From QHVT01 sp036399015 (lineage in GTDB: Bacteria; Acidobacteriota; Thermoanaerobaculia; Gp7-AA8), in contig DASWNW010000008.1 of assembly GCA_036399015.1 (NCBI GenBank), forward strand, positions 22,670 through 86,669: DNA of 64,000 nt, given 5' to 3'. The position numbers were made by a program, and so were the translations under genes. Below, one piece after another: positions 17,793 to 26,173 of this stretch (position 1 is the stretch's first letter; the number at the start of each line of letters is the position of its first letter). The notes beneath the pieces were generated by a model that saw only the letters and a list, made by a program, of their open reading frames with translations, was not told the DNA's origin and did no database searches.

Positions 17793-17969
17793 ATGAAGTG
17801 GTTCGGACCGGCAGTCGTCGTGCTGACAGCGGTGGCCATCCTCCTCAGGCGGCGCGAGTTCGCCTCCTTCCAGGCGAACGTCCTCGGCGGGTCGATCATG
17901 CCGGGGTGCGTGGTCGCGGAGGCGGTCGTGTTGTTGCTGATCGCCGCGGCGTTGTTCATGCTGGCGTGA
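17793..17969 (+). CDS. Small two-helix membrane protein (58 aa)
   Basis: 58 residues: MKWFGPAVVVLTAVAILL (helix 1), a short basic loop RRREF, then a second hydrophobic stretch VVAEAVVLLLIAAALFMLA. Its TGA overlaps the ATG of the DUF1877 gene as ATGA, which supports it as a translated gene. It is otherwise unrecognised. It may act as a small membrane partner of the DUF1877 protein, but that is inferred from the overlap alone. Confidence 0.6.
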   Translation: MKWFGPAVVVLTAVAILLRRREFASFQANVLGGSIMPGCVVAEAVVLLLIAAALFMLA

Positions 17970-18499
17970 TGGGCCTGCACGCGCGGTACTACCCGCTGCC
18001 GCAGGATCGGCTCTCCCGGCTCCTCGGCAACCCTGACGCCGAGGCGAGGCTGCAGGAGCTCTTCGCGTTTCGGCGGGAGTGCGGCGAGAACGGGGAGGAG
18101 TACATCGTCGGCACGAGCTGGCACCTGCTCGACTTCCTCATCAATCCGCCGGACGCCGCGGTGCCGGAGCTCGCATATGCCGTGCGAGGCCACGAGTTTC
18201 CCGCTCCGGACGGCTCCGTGCGCGTCGAGCCGCACCTGCCCTCCTACGACGACGAGCCGTGGCAGCTCTTCACTTATGTCCCCGCCGACGAAGTCGCGGC
18301 CGTGTCGCAGTTCCTGTCGCTGCTGACGCCCGCCGACTTCGAGGCGCGCTACCGGCCGGCGAAGATGAAGGAGCTCTATCGTGCACCCGTCGCCGGCGAG
18401 GAGCACAAAGGTGAGTTGGTCGAACTGGCGCTGAAGTTCGCGCACTTTTACGACGAGGTCGCCCGCGCCGGGAACGCGCTGCTCATCAGCGTCGGCTGA
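17969..18499 (+). CDS. DUF1877 (YfbM-like) family protein
   Basis: 176 residues from the ATG at 17969 that overlaps the preceding stop. Features of the family: early YYPLPQDRLSRLL, the middle GTSWHLLDFLINPP (matching the YfbM-like W-x-L-h-x-L-L segment), FTYVPADEVAAVSQFL, and a C-terminal LVELALKFAHFYDEVARAGNALLISVG. DUF1877 proteins are soluble and of unknown biochemical role. The gene sits between the 58-aa membrane protein and the CPBP protease. Confidence 0.75.
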   Translation: MGLHARYYPLPQDRLSRLLGNPDAEARLQELFAFRRECGENGEEYIVGTSWHLLDFLINPPDAAVPELAYAVRGHEFPAPDGSVRVEPHLPSYDDEPWQLFTYVPADEVAAVSQFLSLLTPADFEARYRPAKMKELYRAPVAGEEHKGELVELALKFAHFYDEVARAGNALLISVG

Positions 18500-18514
18500 T
18501 GTGATAAACAGCGC
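18500..18514 (+). promoter_or_regulatory. Repeated 15-mer, probable promoter (copy 1)
   Basis: TGTGATAAACAGCGC lies 34 bases before the ATG at 18549 and occurs again, identical, before hmgA. It contains an extended -10-like TGTGATAAA. Two exact copies ahead of two consecutive genes suggest a shared promoter element or regulator site. Confidence 0.45.
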
Positions 18515-18548
18515 GTGCGCCGGTGTCGTGAGACGCGCGTACAGTGCA

Positions 18549-19406
18549 ATGGAATCGCCGCCTGACGACAACGAGCGACTGACGCTCGACAGCGACTCTG
18601 CAGCGGACTTCGATCCCGATGTGTCTCCGCAGAGTGACGGCGGCGGTGCCGAACAACCCACCCCCGTCGCCCGCTTCGGAGCGGGCAAAGCGATCGCCTC
18701 GTTTCTCCTGTTGTTGATCAGTCAGGTGCTGGTGGGGATCGCCGTGATCGTCCTCACGCTGATCGTTGCCGTTGTCCGCGGCGAGAACATCGCGGACGAG
18801 CAGGTGATGGGGCGCCTGCTCCAGGACACTCAGGCCGTCACTCTGCTCGCGGCGTCGATCGCTTCGGTATTGGTGGTGTATCTGATCGCGCGTCTTTGGG
18901 CATGGCCGCTGGTCCTCGACCGCAGCGCGAACGGCATCGGGTTCAGGCCAGCGCCCTATCGCTACGTAGCCGCTGCGGCCGGCGTCGGTGTCGTGCTGGG
19001 CGTCTGCTACCTGTCCGTCGTGCAGTGGCTCGTGCCGTTCGACCCCACGACTCCGATCGGCCCGCTGGCCGCGGCCGCGAAGACAGGTGGGGCGACACGC
19101 CTCGCGTGGGCCGTGCTCGCCCTGATCATCGCGCCGGTCGTCGAGGAGTTCTTCTTTCGAGGGCTGCTCCTGAAGGGCTTCGTCACCACGTGGGGGGTAG
19201 CCGCGGGCAGTGCGGCGGCCACGATCCTCTTCATCTCTCTCCATTTGCTGGAAACCTTTGCGTACTGGCCGGCGACCGTTGCGATCACGGTGATGGCGCT
19301 CGTCACACTTGGGGCGCGGGTGGTCACCGGTAGCCTCGTGCCCGCCATCGCCGCGCATATCGGGTACAACGCGATCATCGTCGCGGCCGTCTATGCAGCG
19401 AGTTGA
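18549..19406 (+). CDS. CPBP-family intramembrane metalloprotease (CAAX-protease-like)
   Basis: 285 residues from ATG 18549; a GTG at 18501 would add 16 residues but falls inside the repeated promoter-like 15-mer. About 50 acidic, Pro-rich N-terminal residues precede roughly seven to eight hydrophobic segments. The Abi/CPBP motifs are present: APVVEEFFFRGLLL (motif 1, paired Glu plus Arg), then FISLHLL (motif 2, His) and a final helix with AAHIGYNAI (motif 3, His and Asn). These enzymes cleave within membranes; targets here are unknown. Confidence 0.88.
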   Translation: MESPPDDNERLTLDSDSAADFDPDVSPQSDGGGAEQPTPVARFGAGKAIASFLLLLISQVLVGIAVIVLTLIVAVVRGENIADEQVMGRLLQDTQAVTLLAASIASVLVVYLIARLWAWPLVLDRSANGIGFRPAPYRYVAAAAGVGVVLGVCYLSVVQWLVPFDPTTPIGPLAAAAKTGGATRLAWAVLALIIAPVVEEFFFRGLLLKGFVTTWGVAAGSAAATILFISLHLLETFAYWPATVAITVMALVTLGARVVTGSLVPAIAAHIGYNAIIVAAVYAAS

Positions 19407-19435
19407 AGACCGCTCGCAGCTTCCTGTCCGCGGGT

Positions 19436-19450
19436 TGTGATAAACAGCGC
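19436..19450 (+). promoter_or_regulatory. Repeated 15-mer, probable promoter (copy 2)
   Basis: Exact second copy of TGTGATAAACAGCGC, seven bases before the hmgA ATG. If it includes the -10 hexamer, the hmgA transcript would start at or next to its start codon. Confidence 0.45.
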
Positions 19451-19457
19451 CGAGACC

Positions 19458-20720
19458 ATGTACCAGTCCGGCTTCGCCAACGAATTCGCCACCGAGGCGC
19501 TCCCCGGCGCGCTGCCCGCGCGCGGCAACTCGCCGCAGCGGGTCAACTACGGCCTCTACGCCGAGCAGTTCTCCGGCTCGCCGTTCACGGTGCCGCGGCA
19601 CATGCAGCGGAGGTCGTGGCTGTACCGCATCCGCCCGAGCGTCCTGCACGAGCCGTTCGTGCCGCGTGAACAGGGGCTGGTGCGGCATACGCCGTTCGAC
19701 GAGCTGCCGGTGCCGCCGACGCAGTTCCGCTGGGACCCGCTGCCCGTCCCCACCGAGCCGACCGACTTCGTCGACGGCCTCACCACCATCGCCGGCAACG
19801 AGGGGATCGGCATCCACATCTATGCGGCGAACCGGTCGATGGAGGGCAGGTACTTCTACGACGCCGACGGCGAGCTGCTGATCGTCCCTGAAAAGGGCTC
19901 GCTGCGCATCGCCACCGAGCTCGGGATCGTCGACGTCCAGCCGGGCGAGATCGCCGTCATCCCGCGCGGGACGAAGATCCGCGTCGACCTGCAGGGCGGC
20001 GAGGCCCGCGGCTACGTCTGCGAGAACTATGGCGCGCACTTCCGCCTCCCCGACCTCGGCCCCATCGGCTCGAACGGCCTCGCCAACCCGCGCGACTTCC
20101 TGACGCCCGTCGCCGCCTACGAGGAGCTCGAAGGGGACTTCGAGCTGGTGGTGAAATTCGACGGCCGCCTCTGGTCGGCGAAGATCGATCATTCGCCGCT
20201 CGACGTCGTCGCGTGGCACGGCAACTACGCCCCCTACAAGTACGACCTCTCGAAGTTCAACGTCATCAACACAGTGTCCTTCGATCACCCCGACCCGTCG
20301 ATCTTCACGGTCCTGACGTCGCCGTCCGACACCCCCGGCACCGCCAACTGCGACTTCGTCATCTTCCCGCCGCGCTGGATGGTCGCGGAGGACACCTTCC
20401 GCCCTCCCTACTTCCACCGCAACATCATGAACGAGTACATGGGGCTGATCGTCGGGACGTACGACGCGAAGGCGGAAGGTTTCGTCCCCGGCGCCGGCAG
20501 CCTGCACAACTGCATGTCGGGCCACGGCCCCGACGCCGCGACGTTCGACGCCGCCTCGACGGCGAAGCTCGAGCCGCGCTTCCTCGCCGACACGCTCGCC
20601 TTCATGTTCGAGTCGCGCCACATCATCCGGCCCACCCGCTTCGCCCTCGAGACGCCGCTGCTGCAGCGCGACTACTGGCGCTGCTGGAACGGTCTGCGGA
20701 AGAACTTCGAGCGCCCATGA
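19458..20720 (+). CDS. hmgA: Homogentisate 1,2-dioxygenase
   Basis: 420 residues from ATG 19458 (MYQSGFANEFATEALPGALP, the classic HmgA start). The non-heme Fe(II) enzyme opens the ring of homogentisate to maleylacetoacetate in tyrosine/phenylalanine degradation. The metal-site region FRPPYFHRNIMNEYMGLI near residues 314-331 carries the His/Glu ligands; NCMSGHGPD carries another histidine. Length equals the family norm. The stop overlaps the next start as ATGA. Fumarylacetoacetase, two steps later in the pathway, is 4 kb downstream; no maleylacetoacetate isomerase is seen in the window. Confidence 0.97.
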   Translation: MYQSGFANEFATEALPGALPARGNSPQRVNYGLYAEQFSGSPFTVPRHMQRRSWLYRIRPSVLHEPFVPREQGLVRHTPFDELPVPPTQFRWDPLPVPTEPTDFVDGLTTIAGNEGIGIHIYAANRSMEGRYFYDADGELLIVPEKGSLRIATELGIVDVQPGEIAVIPRGTKIRVDLQGGEARGYVCENYGAHFRLPDLGPIGSNGLANPRDFLTPVAAYEELEGDFELVVKFDGRLWSAKIDHSPLDVVAWHGNYAPYKYDLSKFNVINTVSFDHPDPSIFTVLTSPSDTPGTANCDFVIFPPRWMVAEDTFRPPYFHRNIMNEYMGLIVGTYDAKAEGFVPGAGSLHNCMSGHGPDAATFDAASTAKLEPRFLADTLAFMFESRHIIRPTRFALETPLLQRDYWRCWNGLRKNFERP

Positions 20721-21448
20721 AGAAGTCGCTCCGGGCGCTGCTCGAAGGCCTCATCGACTACGCCGGCCTCTTCCCGCCGGCGTCGCTCTCCATGCAGGAC
20801 GCGGTGCGCAACTACGCCCGCTACCGAGAGGGCGAGTACGCCTGGGCCCTCGGCAAGTTCATCGTGCCGATGGAGCGCGCCCAGGAAGTTCCCACCGACA
20901 TCCCGGTCAGCATCCTCGGCATCGACGAGGTGAAGGCGACCACCGCGGAAGAGATCGCGCAGTTGCCGCCCAACGTCTACGTCGAGATCGCCGACCTCGC
21001 CCTCCTCGACGCGATCGCGAAGGCGGGCCTGCGCGCGAAGATCCGCACCGGCGGCATCACCGCCGACGCCTTCCCCGCGGTGGACAACATCGCCGCCTTC
21101 CTCCGCGCCTGCAAGGCGAAGGGGGTCGCGTTCAAGGCCACCGCCGGGCTGCACCATCCCCTGCGCTGCGTGAAGCCGCTCACCTACGAGCCGAACGCGC
21201 CGACCGGCACGATGCACGGCTTCCTCAACGTCTTCATCGCCGCCGCGATGGTCGAGCAGGCCGACGGCATCCTCGCGGAGAACGATCCCCACGCCTTCAC
21301 GTTCGAGGACGACGGCGCCTCCTGGCGCGGCCACCGCGTGTCGACCGAGGAGATCGTGACGATGCGCAGGACCTTCGCGACCTCGTTCGGCTCCTGCTCG
21401 TTCGAGGAACCGATCGGAGACTTGATCGCACTCGATTGGCTCCCGTGA
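20717..21448 (+). CDS. Conserved protein of unknown function, hmgA-coupled
   Basis: 243 residues, ATG overlapping the hmgA stop by four bases. No motif I can name. The sequence reads like a TIM-barrel: strands such as FIVPMERA, VYVEIADLA, LRAKIRTGG and VAFKATAGLHHPLR alternate with helices, and the C-terminal phosphate-loop-like end is lacking. The AGLHHPLR segment is the most motif-like, with paired histidines that could bind metal. The translational overlap makes a role in aromatic breakdown plausible. Its last codons (21403-21427) are duplicated with one change at 21577-21601, after a palindromic repeat. Confidence 0.85.
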   Translation: MKKSLRALLEGLIDYAGLFPPASLSMQDAVRNYARYREGEYAWALGKFIVPMERAQEVPTDIPVSILGIDEVKATTAEEIAQLPPNVYVEIADLALLDAIAKAGLRAKIRTGGITADAFPAVDNIAAFLRACKAKGVAFKATAGLHHPLRCVKPLTYEPNAPTGTMHGFLNVFIAAAMVEQADGILAENDPHAFTFEDDGASWRGHRVSTEEIVTMRRTFATSFGSCSFEEPIGDLIALDWLP

Positions 21449-21449
21449 C

Positions 21450-21588
21450 AGGTTCCTCGGAGTTCCTCGGGGTTCCTCGGAGTTCCTCGGAGTTACTCGG
21501 GTTCCTGCCCGTGCGACGGTGAGACCTCCCCGAGGAACTCCGAGGAACCGAGGAACTCCGAGGAACCGAGGAACCCCGAGGAACCGAT
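21450..21588. repeat. Palindromic tandem repeat, GTTCCTCGGA word
   Basis: Left arm 21450-21506 repeats GTTCCTCGGA-like words five times; after a 20-base loop the right arm 21525-21588 repeats the complementary GAGGAACTCC words. The whole would fold as a long hairpin or could slip. A 25-base copy of the end of the upstream gene follows at 21577-21601. The spacer before the kinase gene (21449-21704) holds nothing else except a Shine-Dalgarno. Confidence 0.85.
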
Positions 21589-21704
21589 CGGCGACTTGAT
21601 CTCTCCCCCCTGACAATTTCGCTACAACTTCTCCTAAACCTTGTCACGAACCCGCGCGCCGCGCGGCCGTACGATCTCTCAGCTTCAGAAAAAGAGGAGG
21701 ACGT

Positions 21705-24362
21705 ATGGCCCTGGCAGCGGCAGCAGCGGACTGCATTGGCCCTTACCGCGCGATCCGGCAGCTCGGAGCCGGCGGCATGGGGGAGGTCTTCCTCGCGCAC
21801 GACGAGGAGCTGGGCCGCAACATCGCCATCAAGCTCCTCCCGGAGCACCTCGCCGACGACGCGGAACATCTCGCGCGCCTGCGCACCGAGGCGCGCAACG
21901 CCTCGTCGCTGAACCACCCCAACATCGTCACCATCTACGAGATCGGCCGCGACGACTCCCGCCGCACGTTCATGGCCATGGAGTTCGTCGACGGGCAGAC
22001 GCTGCGCGAGCTGACCCGCGGCGCTGCACTGCCGGTGCGGAAGGCGCTGCAGATCGCCGCGCAGATCGCCGACGGCCTCGCCGCCGCCCACAAGCGGGGG
22101 CTGGTGCACCGCGACCTCAAGCCCGAAAACGTCATGGTCACCTCCGAGGGGGTGGTGAAGATCCTCGACTTCGGCCTGGCGCGCTCGCGCGAGGTCGCCG
22201 GCGGCAACACCGGCATGTCCGAGCCGGGGATGCTCGTCGGCACCTACAGCTACATGTCGCCCGAGCAGGCGCGCGCCGGCGAGGTCGACTACCGCTCCGA
22301 CCAGTTCTCCTTCGGCGCGATCCTCTACGAGCTGCTGACCGGCAACCGCGCCTTCGACGGTGCCACGAACGTGGAGACGCTGTTCATGGTCGTGCGCGAT
22401 GAGCCGCCTCCGCTCTCGCTCGTGGCGCCGCAGATCCCGGCGCCGGTGCGCTGGATCGTCGAGCGCTGCCTCTCGAAGGACCCGGAGGAGCGCTACGTCT
22501 CGACCCGCGACCTCGCGCGCGACCTGCAACACCTGCGCGATCACTTCACCGAGACCGGCGTCGCCACGCCGGTGCGCGAGAAGCCGACGCTGAAGTCGCT
22601 GGCGAGGAAGCGCTGGCCGGCCGCCGCCGCGGTGGCGCTGGCGCTCGCCGCCGGCTCGCTGGCCACCGCCTGGATGCGCGCGCCGGAGCCGCGCGTGATC
22701 ACGCAGGAGCGCTACCTGACCTACTCCGGCCACGACTACGCGCCGGCCGCGTCGCCCGACGGAAAGCTGATCGCGTTCGCCTCCAACCGCGACGGCGTGC
22801 AGCGCATCTGGCTCAAGCAGGTCGTCGGCGGCAGCGAGGCGGCGTTGACCGCCGGAGTCGACGACTTCCCCCGCTTCGCCCCCGACAGCTCCGCGGTCAT
22901 CTATCTGCACGGCGAGCAGGGACGCCCCGCCTCGCTCTGGCGCGTCGCGGTCGTCGGCGGTGAGCCGCGGCGGCTGGTGGACGACGTCTCCAGCGCCGAC
23001 TTCTCGCGCGACGGCACCCGCCTCGCCCTGACGCGCGCGGTCCAGGAGAACGGCCGCGGCCGCACCGCCATCCTCGTCGCCAACGCCGACGGCTCCAATG
23101 CCCGCGAGCTCGCCCGCACCGACCTCGGCGCGCTGCATCCCCGCTGGTCGCCCGACGGCAAGCAGCTCGCCGTGATCGGCCCGCACGGCGGCCGCGTCAT
23201 GCAGGCGATCCTCCTCGTCGACACCGAAAGCGGCGCCACGAAGACGCTGGCCATGCCGCGCAAGGTGGGCGAGATCTCGTCCGTCGTCTGGAGCGCCGAG
23301 GGCGACGCCGTCTACTACGTCCGTGCGGAGTCGGTGGAGGCGGTGGTCGGGTCGAGCGCGCACGTGATCCGCCACGACCTCCGCGACGACCGCGCGGAAG
23401 TGATCGGCTGGACCTCGCACAACGGCGCGCTGCTCGACGTGCTCGCCGACGGACAGCTCGTGCTCGACGTCCGCAGTCCGCGCGACAACCTGCGCGAGCT
23501 CGGCCCGCGCGAGCGCTGGATCACCCGCGGCAACAGCAGCGACAGGCAGCCCTCCTACTCGCCGGACGGCAAGTCGGTGATCTTCACCTCGAACCGCAGC
23601 GGCAATCTCGACCTCTGGATCGCCACCGAGGGCGGCGTGGTGAAGCGCATCACCGACGACGGCGCCGAGGACTGGGATCCCGCCTTCACGCCAGACGGGA
23701 AGAAGATCGTCTGGAGCTCGGGCCGCAGCGGCAATCTGGAGATCTGGATCGCGAACGCGGACGGCAGCGAGGCGCGGCAGGTGTCGCGCGACGGCAACGA
23801 CGCGGAGAACCCGACCGCGACCGCCGACGGCTGGATCGTCTACAACTCCTTCAACCCCAAGAAGGCGGGGATCTGGAAGGTGCGCCAGGACGGGTCGCAG
23901 GCGACGCATCTCGTGCGCGTCGTGACGTCGCTCCCCGAGGTGTCGCCCGACGGGCAGTTCGTCGCCTACATCGCCGACGGCCGCACCGCGCGCGCGGCGA
24001 TCCGGGTGGTGCGGCTCGCGGATGGACAGGACATGGGCTTCGCCATCCCGATCGTCCCGGTCCGCCGCACGCTGGCCATCCTCGGCCGCATGCGCTGGAT
24101 GCCCGACAGCAAGGCCATCGCGTACCTCGGACAGAATGCCGAGGGGATCAACGGCATCTTCGTGCAGGACTTCGTGCCGGGGCGCGATACCGCCGCCACG
24201 CGCCGCGAGCTCGGCGGCTTCGACCGCGAGAGCGCCACCGAGTCGTTCGGCATCTCGCCGGACGGCACCATCACCGTCGCCGGATGGGAACAGCTCTTCA
24301 GTCTCTTCTCGATCGAAGGCGTTCCAGGCCTCACCAGAACACGTAAGGAGAGTGGAGCATGA
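21705..24362 (+). CDS. Ser/Thr kinase with C-terminal TolB-like propeller
   Basis: 885 residues, with AAAGAGGAGG before the ATG. Residues 1-280 are a Hanks kinase: LGAGGMGEVFLAHD, IAIKLL (Lys), VHRDLKPENVM and ILDFGLAR. A transmembrane helix lies near residues 304-325. The remainder is a WD40/PD40 TolB-like beta-propeller, shown by repeats of the type SPDGKxIAFASNRxG, FTSNRSGNLDLWIA and SSGRSGNLEIWIANADGSEA. The layout is an internal kinase with an external ligand-sensing propeller. It stands between hmgA and fahA, so a regulatory role there is possible but not shown. The stop overlaps the next ATG. Confidence 0.95.
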   Translation: MALAAAAADCIGPYRAIRQLGAGGMGEVFLAHDEELGRNIAIKLLPEHLADDAEHLARLRTEARNASSLNHPNIVTIYEIGRDDSRRTFMAMEFVDGQTLRELTRGAALPVRKALQIAAQIADGLAAAHKRGLVHRDLKPENVMVTSEGVVKILDFGLARSREVAGGNTGMSEPGMLVGTYSYMSPEQARAGEVDYRSDQFSFGAILYELLTGNRAFDGATNVETLFMVVRDEPPPLSLVAPQIPAPVRWIVERCLSKDPEERYVSTRDLARDLQHLRDHFTETGVATPVREKPTLKSLARKRWPAAAAVALALAAGSLATAWMRAPEPRVITQERYLTYSGHDYAPAASPDGKLIAFASNRDGVQRIWLKQVVGGSEAALTAGVDDFPRFAPDSSAVIYLHGEQGRPASLWRVAVVGGEPRRLVDDVSSADFSRDGTRLALTRAVQENGRGRTAILVANADGSNARELARTDLGALHPRWSPDGKQLAVIGPHGGRVMQAILLVDTESGATKTLAMPRKVGEISSVVWSAEGDAVYYVRAESVEAVVGSSAHVIRHDLRDDRAEVIGWTSHNGALLDVLADGQLVLDVRSPRDNLRELGPRERWITRGNSSDRQPSYSPDGKSVIFTSNRSGNLDLWIATEGGVVKRITDDGAEDWDPAFTPDGKKIVWSSGRSGNLEIWIANADGSEARQVSRDGNDAENPTATADGWIVYNSFNPKKAGIWKVRQDGSQATHLVRVVTSLPEVSPDGQFVAYIADGRTARAAIRVVRLADGQDMGFAIPIVPVRRTLAILGRMRWMPDSKAIAYLGQNAEGINGIFVQDFVPGRDTAATRRELGGFDRESATESFGISPDGTITVAGWEQLFSLFSIEGVPGLTRTRKESGA

Positions 24363-24658
24363 GTGCATCCTCGGTCGTCCTGCGCGGAATCGACGCGCGC
24401 ACGTTTACGGAAATGGAGTCGTTCGTGAAGGACCTGGAGGCGCGTCCCGTGGAGCGCCTGCTGCGCGACCTGCCGGAGCTGGCCGACCTGCCGGAGACGA
24501 AGGTCTCGCTGGTCTCGTACGTCATCTCCGCGAAGTACCGCGCCGCGGAGGCGTCGGACAAGAAGCGGATGCGCGAGAGCATCGCCGTCACCTTCGAGTC
24601 GCTCGCGCCGGGCAGCGTGCGCGATCGGGTAGGGCAGATCCTCGACCGGTTGCGATAG
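24359..24658 (+). CDS. Small unknown protein coupled to kinase gene
   Basis: 99 residues, ATG overlapping the kinase stop as ATGA. Mostly helical and charged (MESFVKDLEARPVERLLRDLPELADLPETKVSLVSYVISAKYRAAE). No signal peptide, membrane helix or motif recognised. The overlap suggests co-translation with the kinase; it could be a substrate or adaptor, which is only inferred. Confidence 0.7.
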   Translation: MSASSVVLRGIDARTFTEMESFVKDLEARPVERLLRDLPELADLPETKVSLVSYVISAKYRAAEASDKKRMRESIAVTFESLAPGSVRDRVGQILDRLR

Positions 24659-24661
24659 GCT

Positions 24662-24725
24662 TGTGGAGCGGCGGGCTTCAGCCCGCCGACGTCTCTTTAC
24701 CGGCGGCTGAAGCCGCCGCTCCACA
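24662..24725. repeat. REP-like palindrome, copy 1
   Basis: A 64-base imperfect palindrome: TGTGGAGCGGCGGGCTTCAG at the left pairs with CTGAAGCCGCCGCTCCACA at the right. A close copy lies inside nagZ at 58601-58662. It fills the gap between the 99-aa gene and fahA and could act as a terminator or mRNA-stabilising hairpin. Confidence 0.85.
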
Positions 24726-24731
24726 GGCACC

Positions 24732-25901
24732 ATGACCGACTTCCCGATCGAGAACCTTCCGTTCGGCGTCTTCCGCCGCGGCGGCGAGGCGCACATCTGC
24801 ACCGCCATCGAGGACCGCATCCTCGACCTGCACGCCTGCGCGCGCGAGGGGCTGCTCGACGAGCCGTCGCTCCTCGAGCCGGTGCTGAACGCCTTCATGG
24901 CCGCGCGGAAAACGCTCGCGGTGAAGCAGCGCATCCGCGAGCTGCTGCAGTCCGGCATCGACCGGCACCTCGTCCCGATGGACGGCGCGGAGATGCTCCT
25001 GCCGATGCGCATCGGCGACTACACCGACTTCTACGCCAGCGTGCACCACGCCACGAACGTCGGCTCGATGTTCCGCCCCGACAACCCGCTGCTGCCGAAC
25101 TACAAGTGGGTGCCGATCGGGTATCACGGCCGCGCGTCGTCGATCGTCGTCAGCGGCACGCCGGTGCGCCGGCCGCACGGCCAGACGCGCGACGACCAGA
25201 ACGCGCCACCGTCGTTCGGCCCCTCGAAGCGGCTCGACTACGAGATGGAGCTCGGCATCGTCATCGGCCCCGGCAACACGCTGGGTGAGACGATCCCCGC
25301 GAGCGAGGCGCTCGACCACGTCTTCGGCCTCTGCATCGTCAACGACTGGTCGGCGCGCGACGTCCAGACGTGGGAGTACCAGCCGCTGGGCCCCTTCCTG
25401 GCGAAGAACTTCGCCACCTCGATCTCACCGTGGATCGTCACGCTCGACGCGCTGGAGCCGTTCCGCACGAAAGCCTTCGCACGCGCTGAAGGAGATCCGG
25501 AGCCGCTGCCGTACCTGGCTGACGACACCGGCTTCGACGTCACCGTCGAGGTCTGGCTGCGCACCGCGAAGATGACGGAGCCGGTGCGGCTCAGCCGCGG
25601 CAACTTCCGCGACATGTACTGGACGGTCGCGCAGCTGGTCGCGCATCACACCTCCAACGGCTGCAACCTCGTGCCGGGCGACCTGCTGGCGAGCGGCACG
25701 ATCTCCGGCACCGCGAAGGAGTCGCGCGGCTGCCTCCTCGAGCTGACCTGGCGCGGCACCGAGCCGCTCGAGCTGCCGACCGGCGAAACGCGCCGGTTCC
25801 TCGAGGATGGCGACGAGGTGATCATGCGCGCGTATTGCGAGCGGGAAGGGCATCCGCGCATCGGCTTCGGCGAGTGCCGCGGCGTGGTCCGTCCCGCCTA
25901 G
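24732..25901 (+). CDS. fahA: Fumarylacetoacetase
   Basis: 389 residues from ATG 24732. It hydrolyses fumarylacetoacetate to fumarate and acetoacetate, the last step of tyrosine catabolism. Signatures: DYTDFYASVHHATNVGSMFRP (Asp metal ligand, catalytic His), GYHGRASSIVVSGTP, DYEMELGIVIGPGN (metal-binding Glu residues), FGLCIVNDWSARDVQTWEYQPLG, and the C-terminal GTISGT. Length is slightly short of the usual about 415 because the N-terminal domain is compact. It lies just after a REP-like element. Confidence 0.96.
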   Translation: MTDFPIENLPFGVFRRGGEAHICTAIEDRILDLHACAREGLLDEPSLLEPVLNAFMAARKTLAVKQRIRELLQSGIDRHLVPMDGAEMLLPMRIGDYTDFYASVHHATNVGSMFRPDNPLLPNYKWVPIGYHGRASSIVVSGTPVRRPHGQTRDDQNAPPSFGPSKRLDYEMELGIVIGPGNTLGETIPASEALDHVFGLCIVNDWSARDVQTWEYQPLGPFLAKNFATSISPWIVTLDALEPFRTKAFARAEGDPEPLPYLADDTGFDVTVEVWLRTAKMTEPVRLSRGNFRDMYWTVAQLVAHHTSNGCNLVPGDLLASGTISGTAKESRGCLLELTWRGTEPLELPTGETRRFLEDGDEVIMRAYCEREGHPRIGFGECRGVVRPA

Positions 25902-26113
25902 TTGGCGATCGAGTTCGGTCCCGAGCTTCCGCGCCGCTTCCTCGCGAACCCGCGCGCGACGGCCGCCTGCACCGTCTGGCGCAGCTCCGCGGCGAGCGCG
26001 CCGGTCCAGACCACCTCGCGGCCATCGGCGAAGCGGATTTCCGCCTGCAGCGTTTCGTTGAACGAGATCTGGACGACGCGGGCAGGATCGGGCTCGGACC
26101 GGGTGACGGGCAT
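25898..26113 (-). CDS. Small DUF2442-like protein
   Basis: 71 residues from ATG 26113. The core VVQISFNETLQAEIRFADGREVVWTGALAAELR has the alternating-strand pattern of small DUF2442-type proteins, whose function is unknown. It overlaps the fahA stop by four bases in convergent orientation. The opposite-strand frame is also open but has a less protein-like composition. Assignment to the family is tentative. Confidence 0.45.
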   Translation of the reverse strand: MPVTRSEPDPARVVQISFNETLQAEIRFADGREVVWTGALAAELRQTVQAAVARGFARKRRGSSGPNSIAN

Positions 26114-26140
26114 GGGAGAGATGGTACTTGCCGCGATGGG

Positions 26141-26155
26141 ACGGAGCAAAGCGGC
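26141..26155 (+). repeat. Inverted repeat, left copy (15 bp)
   Basis: ACGGAGCAAAGCGGC; its exact reverse complement is at 26536-26550. The pair brackets the gene at 26174-26512. ATGGATCT lies beside both copies. Confidence 0.6.
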
Positions 26156-26173
26156 GGCCGATGGATCTGACGG

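Noticed and set aside
21450..21588. CRISPR or iteron origin
   Set aside because: Words are only 9-11 bp, arranged as inverted halves; no replication gene is close.
21297..24368. Long minus-strand frame antisense to the kinase/propeller gene
   Set aside because: Shadow of a GC-rich gene; no domains, and the sense strand has full kinase motifs.
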